Origin: JANOGU01 sp964499865
GTDB lineage: Bacteria > Pseudomonadota > Alphaproteobacteria > Rhodobacterales > Rhodobacteraceae
Direction of reading: 5' to 3'
DNA: 30,855 nt
Assembly (NCBI GenBank): GCA_964499865.1
Contig: CAZCPY010000023.1
Location: 1 to 30,855, forward strand
The notes under the pieces were generated by a model that ran no database searches, was not told the origin of the DNA, and saw nothing but the letters and a program-made list of their open reading frames with translations. This document shows positions 14,066-21,834 of this stretch, piece by piece (the stretch's first letter is position 1; each line of letters opens with the position of its first letter). The position numbers were made by a program, and so were the translations under genes.

Positions 14066-15046
14066 ATGACCCGCACCGTTCTGGAATCGAAGACGAAAAC
14101 CGTCATCATCGGTTTTGACGAGCCGTTCTGCGTGATCGGCGAGCGGATCAACCCCACAGGGCGAAAGAAGCTTGCCGCCGAGCTTGAGGCCGGGAACTTC
14201 GACACCGTGCTGCGGGACGCGCTGGAACAGGTGGCCTGCGGGGCGACCGTGCTCGACATCAACTCGGGCGCCGTCTTCACCAACCTGATGGCGACCGACC
14301 CGCGCTATGCCGACAACAACTTCGTCGAACCGCCGCTGATGAAGGAACTGATCACCCGCGTGCAGCAGGTGGTCGACGTGCCGCTCTGCATCGACAGCTC
14401 GGTGCCCGGAGCTCTGGAGGCGGGGCTGAAGGCCTGCGAAGGCCGTCCCCTGCTCAACTCGGTGACGGGCGAGGAGGACCGGCTGGAACTGGTCCTGCCA
14501 TTGGTCAGGAAATACAACGTGCCGGTCGTGGCGATCTCGAACGACGACACCGGCATCTCGCCCGACCCCGACGTGCGCTTTGCGGTGGCCAGGAAGATCG
14601 TCCAGCGCGCCGCCGACCACGGCATCCCGGCGCATGACATCGTCGTCGATCCGCTGGTGATGCCGGTCGGCGCCATGGGCTCGGCCGGGCAGCAGGTCTT
14701 CACCCTGGTCCGCCGCCTGCGGGACGAACTGGGTGTCAACACCACCTGCGGCGCCTCGAACATCAGCTTCGGCCTGCCGCACAGGCACGGGATCAACGGC
14801 GCCTTCCTGCCGATGGCGATCTGCGCGGGCATGACCAGCGCGATCATGAACCCGGTCCGCCAGCAGGAGATGGAGGCGATCCGCGCCGCCAACTTCCTGA
14901 TGAACCACGACGCCAACGGCGGCGAGTGGATCCGCTTTGCCAAGGTGATCGAGGCGGTGGAGGCCGGCCAGACCTTTGCCGAGGCCTCCGCCGCCGCGCA
15001 GGCCGCGACCTCGGGCCGCCGTGGCGGGCGTCGCGCGCGGGGCTAA
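14066..15046 (+). CDS. Methyltetrahydrofolate:corrinoid methyltransferase (MtgA/AcsE-like)
   Basis: A 326-residue protein with the dihydropteroate synthase-like pterin-binding barrel. Motifs in order: CVIGERINPTGRKKL at the N-terminus, VLDINSGA, PLCIDSSVPG, LLNSVTGEEDR, VVAISNDDTG, IVVDPLVMPVGA and CGASNISFGLPHR; the last matches the pterin/corrinoid face of MtgA, AcsE and the MetH folate domain. It moves a methyl group between a corrinoid protein and tetrahydrofolate. No corrinoid protein or MttB-type methyltransferase is encoded in the window, so its partners must lie elsewhere. The C-terminus is an Ala- then Arg/Gly-rich tail. The gene begins 2 nt after the reductase stop and is followed directly by a triple palindrome. 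Confidence 0.88.
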   Translation: MTRTVLESKTKTVIIGFDEPFCVIGERINPTGRKKLAAELEAGNFDTVLRDALEQVACGATVLDINSGAVFTNLMATDPRYADNNFVEPPLMKELITRVQQVVDVPLCIDSSVPGALEAGLKACEGRPLLNSVTGEEDRLELVLPLVRKYNVPVVAISNDDTGISPDPDVRFAVARKIVQRAADHGIPAHDIVVDPLVMPVGAMGSAGQQVFTLVRRLRDELGVNTTCGASNISFGLPHRHGINGAFLPMAICAGMTSAIMNPVRQQEMEAIRAANFLMNHDANGGEWIRFAKVIEAVEAGQTFAEASAAAQAATSGRRGGRRARG

Positions 15047-15116
15047 GCCGGTTTCTTGGAAAGAAACCGGCACGGAAACTTCGAAGTTTCCGTTACGAAA
15101 TCTTCGAAGATTTCGT
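15047..15116. repeat. Three tandem palindromes between convergent genes
   Basis: Starting one base after the methyltransferase stop are three hairpins in a row. 15047-15071 has 11-bp arms GCCGGTTTCTT and AAGAAACCGGC with a 3-nt loop. 15072-15093 is a perfect 22-nt palindrome centred on TTCGAA. 15095-15116 is a second perfect 22-nt palindrome, also centred on TTCGAA. They are AT-richer than the surroundings. They sit between the convergent methyltransferase and tetR genes and probably serve as a two-way terminator or are copies of a repeat family. Confidence 0.8.
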
Positions 15117-15139
15117 CTGCTCCACCGCCGGGCCTGCCC

Positions 15140-15763
15140 TCACCGGTCGGGCGGCAGCAGCCCCAGGCCGCGCAGGTAGATGCCGATCCCCGCCTCCAGC
15201 AGGTCCTCGGGCGGAAACGGGCTGCGGGCGCCGGGGGCGCCGCGGCCGAACAGCTCCACGATGCCGTGGCTCATCGCCCAGATATGCGCCGAAAACATCG
15301 CCGGCGGCGGGCGGCGTGCGGGCGGCAGGTGTTCGGACAGCCGCGCTGCCGCGCGTTCCATCACCTGCCGCGACCTTTCGGCCACCTGCTGCAGGTCGGG
15401 AAAGGCGGCGACCGGCAGGCCTGCCTCGAACATCGCCTTGTAGTGGCCGGGATACTTGCGCGCGAAGGCAAGGTAGGCCCGCCCGGTCGCCTCGAAGGCC
15501 GCAAGCGCCGTGGGCCTGCCGTCGTCGAAGGCATATTCCAGCAGGGCCGCGAAGATGTCGAAGCCCTGCCGCGCGACCTCGGCCAGAAGCTCCTCGCGCC
15601 CGGCGAAGTGGCGGTAGACGGCGGCGGGCGTCACGTCGGCGGCCTTGGCGGCCTCGGACAGGGTGAAGCCCATCGGTCCCTGCGCCTCGATCAGCCTGAG
15701 CGCCGCCTCGACCAGCGCCTGGCGCAGGTTGCCGTGGTGGTAGCCGCGCTTGCCCTCGATCAT
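15140..15763 (-). CDS. TetR/AcrR family transcriptional regulator
   Basis: A 207-residue one-component regulator. The N-terminal DNA-binding domain starts at YHHGNLRQALVEAALRLIEAQG, with the helix-turn-helix at about 33-58 (FTLSEAAKAADVTPAAVYRHFAG). The C-terminal ligand domain, with ARKYPGHYKAMFEAG and the AHIWAMSHGIVELFGRG segment, is the WHG type (TetR_C_33). It begins 7 nt after the ppk2 stop on the same strand, so it is co-transcribed with ppk2. Typical TetR proteins repress their own unit, but I see no clear operator palindrome before ppk2. The ligand is unknown. Confidence 0.88.
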   Translation of the reverse strand: MIEGKRGYHHGNLRQALVEAALRLIEAQGPMGFTLSEAAKAADVTPAAVYRHFAGREELLAEVARQGFDIFAALLEYAFDDGRPTALAAFEATGRAYLAFARKYPGHYKAMFEAGLPVAAFPDLQQVAERSRQVMERAAARLSEHLPPARRPPPAMFSAHIWAMSHGIVELFGRGAPGARSPFPPEDLLEAGIGIYLRGLGLLPPDR

Positions 15764-15770
15764 CGCGGCA

Positions 15771-16661
15771 TCAGTCGTGCCGAAGCTTGTGCCACAGCTT
15801 CGCCCCGCCGCAGACCGCCTTGTCGACCTTGCCGATCAGCCGCGCATCCTTGCCTGCGAAATCCACCGCATGCAGTACCGTCTGGATCGCCGCGATCCGC
15901 GCCCGCAGCTTGTCGTCCGACAGCACCACGGTCCAGGGCGCGTGGTCGAAATCCGACGCCTTCATCGTCTCGTCGATGGCGGCGGTGTATTCGTCCCACT
16001 TGCCCAGTCCGTCGATGTCGATCTGGCTGAGTTTCCACTGCTTGAGCGGGTCCTGCTCGCGGTCGAGGAAGCGTCGGAGCTGCTCGGCCCGCCCCACGTC
16101 CAGCCACAGCTTGACCAGCACGATCCCTTCATCGACGATCATGCATTCGAATTCAGGCAGTTGGCGGAAGAACTTCGCACGGTCTTCGGGTTTGCAGAAG
16201 CCGAAGACATGCTCGACAATCCCGCGGTTGTACCAGGACCGGTCGAAGATCGCGATTTCGCCGCGGGCGGGCAGACAGTCGATGTAGCGCTGGAAATACC
16301 ACTGGGCGGCTTCGCGGTCGCTGGGTTTCGACAGCGCCACCACATTGGCCACCCGCGGGTTCAGGTTTTCCCGCATCACGTCGATGGTGCCGCCCTTGCC
16401 TGCCGCGTCGCGTCCCTCGAAGACGACGATCAGACGCTTGCCGGTGGCCTTCACATCGGCCTGCAACCGGACCAGCTGGCGCTGGAGGCCCTCCATCTGC
16501 GCCTCGTAGTCCTTCTTCTTCATCTCGGCGCGATAGGGATAGTCCGGGGTCAGGATGTCGTCCTTGTCCGCCCCCTCGATCGCCTTGCGCACCGCCTTGG
16601 GCGCGCCCCTCTGGAAATAGGCGGTGATCGCGCCGTCGAAGGGCAGGGTCGCATCCGTCAT
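15771..16661 (-). CDS. ppk2: Polyphosphate kinase 2 (PPK2)
   Basis: A 296-residue nucleotide kinase of the PPK2 family, class I length. It uses polyphosphate to phosphorylate GDP/ADP, or the reverse. Walker A is FEGRDAAGKGGT (about 81-92), and the acid loop FDRSWYNRGIVEHVFGF (from 139) is diagnostic for PPK2. The lid segment FLDREQDPLKQWKLSQID follows. The C-terminal block ILHAVDF..DKAVCGGAKLW is typical of the alphaproteobacterial form. GGAGG lies a few bases before ATG 16661. Encoded with a TetR regulator; the Ppx/GppA gene 3 kb away could degrade the same polymer. Nucleotide preference cannot be read from sequence. Confidence 0.93.
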   Translation of the reverse strand: MTDATLPFDGAITAYFQRGAPKAVRKAIEGADKDDILTPDYPYRAEMKKKDYEAQMEGLQRQLVRLQADVKATGKRLIVVFEGRDAAGKGGTIDVMRENLNPRVANVVALSKPSDREAAQWYFQRYIDCLPARGEIAIFDRSWYNRGIVEHVFGFCKPEDRAKFFRQLPEFECMIVDEGIVLVKLWLDVGRAEQLRRFLDREQDPLKQWKLSQIDIDGLGKWDEYTAAIDETMKASDFDHAPWTVVLSDDKLRARIAAIQTVLHAVDFAGKDARLIGKVDKAVCGGAKLWHKLRHD

Positions 16662-16702
16662 CCGTGATCCTCCGGGTTTGCCGCCAGTATGGCGCGCGGG
16701 CG

Positions 16703-17641
16703 TCAGCCCGCAAGCCGCGCGATGGCCCCGACCAGCACCTGCGGGTGGGAATGCTGCGGCATGTGGCCCGCGCCCTCGATCAGCGTCAGGCGCGCCTGCG
16801 GCAGCAGGCGGGATGCGGGCTCGGCGTGGATGGTCGCGAAGACGGTCATGTCGGCGGTGCCGTGGATCAGCTCCACCGGCACCTGCACCCCCGGATACAG
16901 CGCCTGCATCGCCGCAAGCTGCGGCTTCAGCCCGCGCACCTGCCGCCCGTTCTCGCGCAGGGTCGCGCGGCGCAGGGTCAGGCCGATGCCCAGGTGGCCG
17001 GCATAGCCTGCGGGCACCGGCGCCGGGGCGAAGGTGCCGGCAAGCGAGGCCTGCGCCTGCGCCTCCGTCGCGAAGGCCGCGATCAGCGGCACCGCCGTCC
17101 AGCCGCCAAGGGTCGATCCGGTCAGGTGATACCAGTTGTCCAGCCCCCCGGGCCAGGGCAGGAGCGGCGCCGACACCGTCACCAGCCCGCGCAGGGACGC
17201 GGGCGCGGCCAGCGCCCAACCCATGGCGACCGCCCCGCCGTAGGAATGCCCCAGCACCACCGGCGTCCGCAGCCCCAGCGTTTCGGCGGCCCTCGCCAGA
17301 TGGGCGCCCTGCGCGCGGGGGTCCTCGGCGCCGTCGATGGGGTCGGACCACCCCAGTCCCGGGCGGTCGAAGGCGGTAACGCGGAAGCGGTCGGTCAGCA
17401 TCCCCATCAGGGCAAAGGTGAAGTCGCGCAGGTTCCCCCCTGCCCCGTGGATCAGCACCACGTCCGGCCCCTGGCCTTCGGTCAGCGCGTGGACGCGGCG
17501 GCCGTCGATATCGACGAGCCGCCCGAGCGGCGGAAAGGCGGCCTCGGCCGCCGCCTCGCGCGACCGCGCGCGGGCGCCGGTCGCAACGCCCCCGACGGCT
17601 GCCGCCGCCAAAAGGCTAAGTGCCAATCGCCGCGAGGTCAT
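16703..17641 (-). CDS. Alpha/beta hydrolase with N-terminal export-like segment
   Basis: A 312-residue alpha/beta hydrolase. The nucleophile elbow is GHSYGG with Ser133; the oxyanion loop is HGAGGN (65-70); the acid is probably the Asp in HGTADMTV and the base the His in GAGHMPQ. The first about 26 residues (MTSRRLALSLLAAAAVGGVA..ARA) look like a signal peptide or membrane anchor, so the enzyme may act outside the cytoplasm. ATG 17641 lies inside metA and overlaps its end by 26 nt, suggesting translational coupling. A substrate cannot be assigned; it resembles haloperoxidase/esterase-type hydrolases. It is not MetX: MetX is longer and its nucleophile motif differs. Confidence 0.83.
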   Translation of the reverse strand: MTSRRLALSLLAAAAVGGVATGARARSREAAAEAAFPPLGRLVDIDGRRVHALTEGQGPDVVLIHGAGGNLRDFTFALMGMLTDRFRVTAFDRPGLGWSDPIDGAEDPRAQGAHLARAAETLGLRTPVVLGHSYGGAVAMGWALAAPASLRGLVTVSAPLLPWPGGLDNWYHLTGSTLGGWTAVPLIAAFATEAQAQASLAGTFAPAPVPAGYAGHLGIGLTLRRATLRENGRQVRGLKPQLAAMQALYPGVQVPVELIHGTADMTVFATIHAEPASRLLPQARLTLIEGAGHMPQHSHPQVLVGAIARLAG

Positions 17642-18536
17642 AGGGCGTTCCCTGGTAGATCTCGTTGATCCAGTTGCCATAGAGCAGATGCGCATGGCTG
17701 CGCCAGCGGTTCAGCGGCGGCTGCGCGGGGTCGTCGTCGGGGTAGTAGTTCGCGGGCACGCCGATCGGCGTGCCCTGGGCCAGGTCGCGGTCGTATTCCT
17801 GCTTCAGCGTGTCGCTGTCGTATTCGAAGTGGTTGAAGATATACAGCGCGCGGGCGCCGCCGTCCTCGACCAGACAGGGGCCCGTCTCGGCGGCGCCGAG
17901 CAGGATGCGCATCCCGGCGGCGGAAAGTTCCGCCGCGCGCATTTCCGTCCAGCGCGAGACCGGGATCACGCAATCGTCCGAGAACCCGCGCAGGAAGGGC
18001 GAGGACGGCGCGAGGTTGCGGTGGCGGAAGCAGCCGAAGGCCTTCGCCGCCAGCATGTGCTTGGGCACGCCGTGGAAATGGTAGGCCATCGCCATGCCGC
18101 CCCAGCAGACGCCGAAGGTCGAATGGACGTGGGTCTGCGTCCAGTCCATCACCCGGCGCAGCTCGTCCCAGTAGGTGACCTCCTCGAAGGCCAGGTGTTC
18201 GATGGGGGCGCCGGTGATGATGAGGCCGTCGAATTTCTCGCCCGTCGCCTGCACCTCGGCGAAGGGGCGGTAGAAGGTCTCCATGTGCGCGGCCGCAGTG
18301 GTCCTGGTCTGGTGCTCGGTCATCCGGATCAGGCTCAGGTCGATCTGCAGGGGTGTCGCGCCGATCAGGCGGGCGAACTGCGTCTCGGTCTGGATCTTCC
18401 GGGGCATCAGGTTCAGCAGGCCGATGCGCAGCGGCCGGATGTCCTGCCGCGCCGCCCGGTCGGGCGACATCACCATCACGCCCTCGCGCCGCAGCACGTC
18501 ATAGGCGGGAAGGGTTTCGGGCAGGGTGATGGGCAT
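17616..18536 (-). CDS. metA: Homoserine O-acyltransferase MetA, predicted acetyl-specific
   Basis: A 306-residue class I glutamine amidotransferase-fold enzyme that activates homoserine for methionine synthesis. The catalytic Cys is Cys144 in FGVCWGGMAM (E. coli Cys142); the His-Glu pair lies in the IFNHFEYD segment. TGAPIEHLAFEEVTYW carries Glu113, equivalent to residue 111 in E. coli numbering. In MetA proteins Glu there goes with acetyl-CoA and Gly with succinyl-CoA, so this is predicted to be homoserine O-acetyltransferase despite the usual name. Start ATG 18536. The 56-nt gap upstream holds a heptamer repeat; I see no SAM-II riboswitch consensus. The hydrolase gene overlaps its 3' end. 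Confidence 0.92.
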   Translation of the reverse strand: MPITLPETLPAYDVLRREGVMVMSPDRAARQDIRPLRIGLLNLMPRKIQTETQFARLIGATPLQIDLSLIRMTEHQTRTTAAAHMETFYRPFAEVQATGEKFDGLIITGAPIEHLAFEEVTYWDELRRVMDWTQTHVHSTFGVCWGGMAMAYHFHGVPKHMLAAKAFGCFRHRNLAPSSPFLRGFSDDCVIPVSRWTEMRAAELSAAGMRILLGAAETGPCLVEDGGARALYIFNHFEYDSDTLKQEYDRDLAQGTPIGVPANYYPDDDPAQPPLNRWRSHAHLLYGNWINEIYQGTPYDLAAIGT

Positions 18537-18546
18537 GTCGGGGTTC

Positions 18547-18574
18547 GGATCACGGATGACGGATGACGGATGAC
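18547..18574. repeat. Heptanucleotide tandem repeat before metA
   Basis: Four 7-nt units in a row: GGATCAC, then GGATGAC three times, followed by a partial GG. They begin 11 nt before the metA start codon (on the minus strand the unit reads GTCATCC). Copy number could vary by strand slippage. Confidence 0.75.
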
Positions 18575-18592
18575 GGCTGGCAGGAAAGGCAG

Positions 18593-19462
18593 TTAGGCGC
18601 GCGCGCCGCGCCGCTCAAGGGCCGCGCACATCAGCGCGTCGAACCCGGGCGGATCGGCGACGCGCGCCACCTCGTCGGCGCTGACGGTGACGCCCCAGGT
18701 CGCCATCTGCCGGTAGCGCGGCTGGCGGTGCGCGAGCGCCCGCGCATAGGTCCAGCGCACGAAGGCATCGGGATCGCAGGTTTCCTCGGAAACCCGGCGG
18801 CTTGTGCGGTATTCTTCCCATGCCGCATGCAGGAATGCCGGCTGGTAGTACATGGGCTTCGGCGCGCGGTCGAAGCGGGCCACCAGTTCGGCGACATGCG
18901 CGTCGGTGCCCTCGATCCAGACCATCAGGTGATGCGCCGACAGTTCCGTCAGCACCGGGTCCGCGGGGTCCCAGGGGTCCACCACCTCGCAGATCGAGCC
19001 GGAGGTGTCGCAGACGAAGTCGCGGTAGCCGTAAAGCTCCGCCGCCCGGTCGATGAAGCGCGTGGTGTCCAGCATCGCCGCCACCTCGGCGGCGCGATGC
19101 TCTTCCTGCCGCTTCATGTATTCGGCAAAGGGCAGGCCCCCCCTGGCCGGATCGCCGGGCTTGCCGAGGTAGGTGGACAACGGCGCCAGGTTGTCGAAGG
19201 TGATGTTCGACGCGATGTAGACGCTGTCGGTCATCAGAAGTTCCCGCAGCAGCGGGACCTTCATCGCCTCGCGCTTGAAGTTGTCGGCGATGCGCTCGCC
19301 CATGTAGCGGGTGCCGATGCGGTAATCGACCGAATAGTGGAACCACCCCGCGCGTTCCCGCAGCAGGGCCGACAGGCGCGTCTTGCCCAGGCCCGACATG
19401 CCGAAGAACAGCACCCGTTTCGCGGGGGCGCCGGTCCAGTCGGGGGCGGTTGCATAGATCAT
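18593..19462 (-). CDS. P-loop ATPase/kinase-like protein of unknown function
   Basis: A 289-residue protein with a clear Walker A, FFGMSGLGKTRLS (GMSGLGKT at 21-28), near the N-terminus. A tract with GWFHYSVDYRIGTRYMGE follows, as in kinase-fold proteins where the substrate site follows the P-loop. A later FVCDTSGSICEVVDPWDP segment could be the Walker B/acidic strand. It is Tyr/Trp/His-rich in the second half. I cannot assign a substrate; it may be a small-molecule kinase. It is on the same strand as metA, 56 nt upstream of it, so the two may be co-transcribed. It has no signal peptide and looks cytoplasmic. Confidence 0.75.
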   Translation of the reverse strand: MIYATAPDWTGAPAKRVLFFGMSGLGKTRLSALLRERAGWFHYSVDYRIGTRYMGERIADNFKREAMKVPLLRELLMTDSVYIASNITFDNLAPLSTYLGKPGDPARGGLPFAEYMKRQEEHRAAEVAAMLDTTRFIDRAAELYGYRDFVCDTSGSICEVVDPWDPADPVLTELSAHHLMVWIEGTDAHVAELVARFDRAPKPMYYQPAFLHAAWEEYRTSRRVSEETCDPDAFVRWTYARALAHRQPRYRQMATWGVTVSADEVARVADPPGFDALMCAALERRGARA

Positions 19463-19505
19463 GCCGCCTGCCTAGCCGGGCCATGCGGCCCCTTCAAGCG
19501 CCAAA

Positions 19506-19526
19506 GGCCCCGCCACCGGCGGGGCC
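19506..19526 (-). terminator. Terminator hairpin after the fadL-like gene
   Basis: GGCCCCGCC (19506-19514) and GGCGGGGCC (19518-19526) form a perfect 9-bp stem with a 3-nt loop. On the minus strand TTT follows. It is 20 nt past the fadL-like stop. Confidence 0.6.
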
Positions 19527-19546
19527 CCCGTGCGACGCGGCAGGGA

Positions 19547-20683
19547 TCAGAAGCTGAAGCCCACGTTCACGCCGACCCCCAGCGCCGAGTTGCCCGAGAA
19601 GCGGACGCCCGAGCCGTCCACCGCATCGCCCAGCTTGACGTATTCGACACCCGCGGTGATCTTGACGTTGTCCCTGGTATAGGTCCCGCCGATGCCGAAG
19701 CTGCGCGATCCGTCCGTCGGCGACAGGCGCGAGGCGACGCCGCCGTTGGCCTTCTCGTAGCTTGCGCGGGCGAAGACCGACCAGTTCTCGTTCAGCCGCC
19801 GCCCGAGCCCCAGCGTCCAGGTGATCACGTCGTTGTCGAAGCCGGTGATCTCGGTGCCTGCGTTGGCCGGATCGACCAGCGCGTCATAGCCCTCGGGCGC
19901 CACGTTCCAGACCGACCATTCCGACCAGCGGATCGACCCGAACAAGAGCGTGTCCTTGGCGATGCCCGACTGGAAGTCGAGCGCGATCGACTGGGGCATC
20001 TCGACCTCGGTGGTCGAGACGAAGGGGTTCGGGCGCCCGGTCAGCGGCAGGGCGACGGTGGTTTCCGTGGTGCGGAATTCATGGGTGAAGCCGCTTTCGT
20101 AGGTCAGGCCCACGCGCAGCGCGATGTCGGGGCGTTCGTAGGCCGCGCCGATGATGTAGCCCACCTGCCCGTCGCTGTCGCCGACCGCCGCGTATCCGCC
20201 GGGCGCCGTGAACAGGGGCTGCGGAATGTAGATCTCGGCCGAGGAGCGCAGATAGCGCAGGCCGCCGTAGACCGAGACCGCATCGTTGAACCTGTATTTC
20301 GCGATCGCCGCGACCTGGCTGCTTTTCCATTTCGCCGACAGCCCCCCCAGGCCCACGCCCGCATAGGGACCGCTGGTGTAGTCGGCATCCGCGCTGTAGG
20401 CCGAATTCACGAACAGCCCGACCGCCAGCCGGTCGGTGAACTGGTGCTTGTAGGCGAACGAGACGCCGGTGAAGGCCCCCGCCATGTCGCCGGTCGATCC
20501 GCCGCCCAGGATTGCCGGATAGGCACCCGCCACGTCGGGCGACACCTGGGTGATCCCCAGTTCCACGTAATTGCCCGGCTCGAACAGGATGCCGTAGCTC
20601 AGCCGCGACCGGTCGAGCCCGCCCGCCTGCGCCATGCCTGCCGTCAACGCCAGAAGCGACGCCACGCCTGCCAGTGTCCGCAT
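19547..20683 (-). CDS. FadL/OmpP1-type outer membrane transport protein
   Basis: A 378-residue outer membrane beta-barrel of the FadL/TodX family, which takes up long-chain fatty acids or other hydrophobic compounds. A signal peptide (MRTLAGVASLLALTAGMAQAGG) is followed by many alternating strands, and the protein ends in a C-terminal aromatic residue (GVNVGFSF), the usual BAM signal. The SIRWSEWSVWNV and SIALDFQSGIAKD segments are typical of this family. The N-terminal plug is short: the canonical NPA motif near the mature N-terminus is not seen, where it reads GGLDRSRLSYGILFEPGNYVE. GAGGAAGAC gives a good ribosome site before ATG 20683. A weak promoter, TTGACC (20766-20761) and TACCCT (20741-20736), has a 19-nt spacer. 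The terminator is at 19506-19526. Confidence 0.87.
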   Translation of the reverse strand: MRTLAGVASLLALTAGMAQAGGLDRSRLSYGILFEPGNYVELGITQVSPDVAGAYPAILGGGSTGDMAGAFTGVSFAYKHQFTDRLAVGLFVNSAYSADADYTSGPYAGVGLGGLSAKWKSSQVAAIAKYRFNDAVSVYGGLRYLRSSAEIYIPQPLFTAPGGYAAVGDSDGQVGYIIGAAYERPDIALRVGLTYESGFTHEFRTTETTVALPLTGRPNPFVSTTEVEMPQSIALDFQSGIAKDTLLFGSIRWSEWSVWNVAPEGYDALVDPANAGTEITGFDNDVITWTLGLGRRLNENWSVFARASYEKANGGVASRLSPTDGSRSFGIGGTYTRDNVKITAGVEYVKLGDAVDGSGVRFSGNSALGVGVNVGFSF

Positions 20684-20780
20684 GTCTTCCTCCCCGGAAC
20701 GCACACCGCCGGACTCCCTCTCCGGCCTTGCGCACAGGGTAGTCACGGGCAGGGACGACCGGTCAACCTGTGACGCCGCG

Positions 20781-21665
20781 TCACGGTTTCGTGACGGAAG
20801 ATTGTTGCGCCTGCGCCCGGAGGTTGAGGAGGATACCCGCCAGGATCAGCGCGGCGCCGGTGGCCACATACCAGTCCAGCGCCTCTCCGTAGACCGCCCA
20901 GCCCACGAGCGCGATGACCGGCAGGCGGGCGAAGTCGATGGGTGTGACGATGCTGGCCGGCGCCAGGGTCAGCGCCTTGGTCAGGCAGAAATGCGCGGTC
21001 AGGCCCGAGACACCCAGCAGGCCCAGCCAGGGCGCCGTTGCCGCGGTGGGCCAGACCATGGCGCCGTCGTACAGGACGGCGACCAGCGACAGCACGATCT
21101 GCATCCCCGTCAGCCAGAACAGGATCGACACGATCCCCTCGACCCGCGTCAGCGACTTGGTGATGACCGAGGTCGCGGCGAAGCAGACCGCCGAGGCTGC
21201 GGCGGCGATCACGCCGGGGTCGATCGCGCCGAAGTCGGGCCGCGCCACCACCCAGACGCCGCCGAAGCCCAGGGCGGCGGCGGCAAGCTTGGGGCCGGTG
21301 AGGCGCTCGCCCAGAAAGACCGCGGCCATCAGCATGACCCAGATCGGCGAGGTGAACTCCAGCGCGAAGACCTGCGCCAGCGGGATCAGCGGGATGGCCC
21401 AGAACCACAGGTTCTGGCCCGCGAAATGCACGATGTTGCGGCCCAGGTGGCGCGGCAGGCGGGCGGTCCGCACCTCGCCCAGGCGCCGCAGCGCGGCGGC
21501 GACCGAGACGACCACGGCAAAGCCCACGACCGACCGCCAGAGCATCAGCTCGAACGTGTCATGCACGCCCGCGACGGCGCGCCCCGCGATGGCCATGGCC
21601 GAGAAGGCGGCGATGCAGCCCGACATCCAGGCGGCGGCGGCGTAGGGGCGGTAGATCGCGGTCAT
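20781..21665 (-). CDS. EamA (DMT superfamily) transporter
   Basis: A 294-residue inner membrane protein with about ten hydrophobic segments in two repeated EamA halves. The first half has ELMLWRSVVGFAVV and the LIPLAQVFALEFTSPIWVMLMAAVFLGERLT signature; the second repeats it with PASIVTPIDFARLPVIALVGWAVYGEALD. Such proteins are mostly metabolite or amino acid exporters. The gene lies upstream of the fadL-like gene on the same strand, but with a 97-nt gap containing inverted repeats (GTGACGCCGCGTCAC, near 20770-20785), so it is probably transcribed separately. The substrate is unknown. Confidence 0.88.
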   Translation of the reverse strand: MTAIYRPYAAAAWMSGCIAAFSAMAIAGRAVAGVHDTFELMLWRSVVGFAVVVSVAAALRRLGEVRTARLPRHLGRNIVHFAGQNLWFWAIPLIPLAQVFALEFTSPIWVMLMAAVFLGERLTGPKLAAAALGFGGVWVVARPDFGAIDPGVIAAAASAVCFAATSVITKSLTRVEGIVSILFWLTGMQIVLSLVAVLYDGAMVWPTAATAPWLGLLGVSGLTAHFCLTKALTLAPASIVTPIDFARLPVIALVGWAVYGEALDWYVATGAALILAGILLNLRAQAQQSSVTKP

Positions 21666-21725
21666 CGCGCCTGTCTGGCAGGCAGGGCGCGGAAAGGCCA
21701 GACGGTGCGGCGGCTGTCCATGGTC

Positions 21726-21813
21726 AACCCCGCCCCGGGCTTGACCCGGGGCCTCCCCTTCCAGCGGCGCTACGGCGCAGGGCGAGGCCCCGGGTCAAGC
21801 CCGGGGCGGGGTT
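21726..21813. repeat. Long inverted repeat, 30-nt perfect arms
   Basis: Positions 21726-21755 are the exact reverse complement of 21784-21813, with a 28-nt loop that can pair further. Each arm contains the smaller palindrome CCCCGGGCTTGACCCGGGG (or its complement), so two smaller hairpins are an alternative fold. It fills most of the 169-nt gap between the EamA gene and the end of the ABC operon and may act as terminator of that operon, or be a mobile repeat family. Confidence 0.85.
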
Positions 21814-21834
21814 TCTGTGCAAGCAGGCAGATGC

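Noticed and set aside
15047..15116. CRISPR-like array
   Set aside because: The three units are palindromes without spacers and with different arms; there are no cas genes.
18537..18592. SAM-II riboswitch before metA
   Set aside because: Expected in some alphaproteobacteria at this position, but the 56-nt gap contains a heptamer repeat and none of the conserved SAM-II core that I could recognise.
18563..20773. A 736-codon plus-strand open frame
   Set aside because: Antisense to the P-loop and fadL-like genes, which have clear motifs; the frame itself has none.
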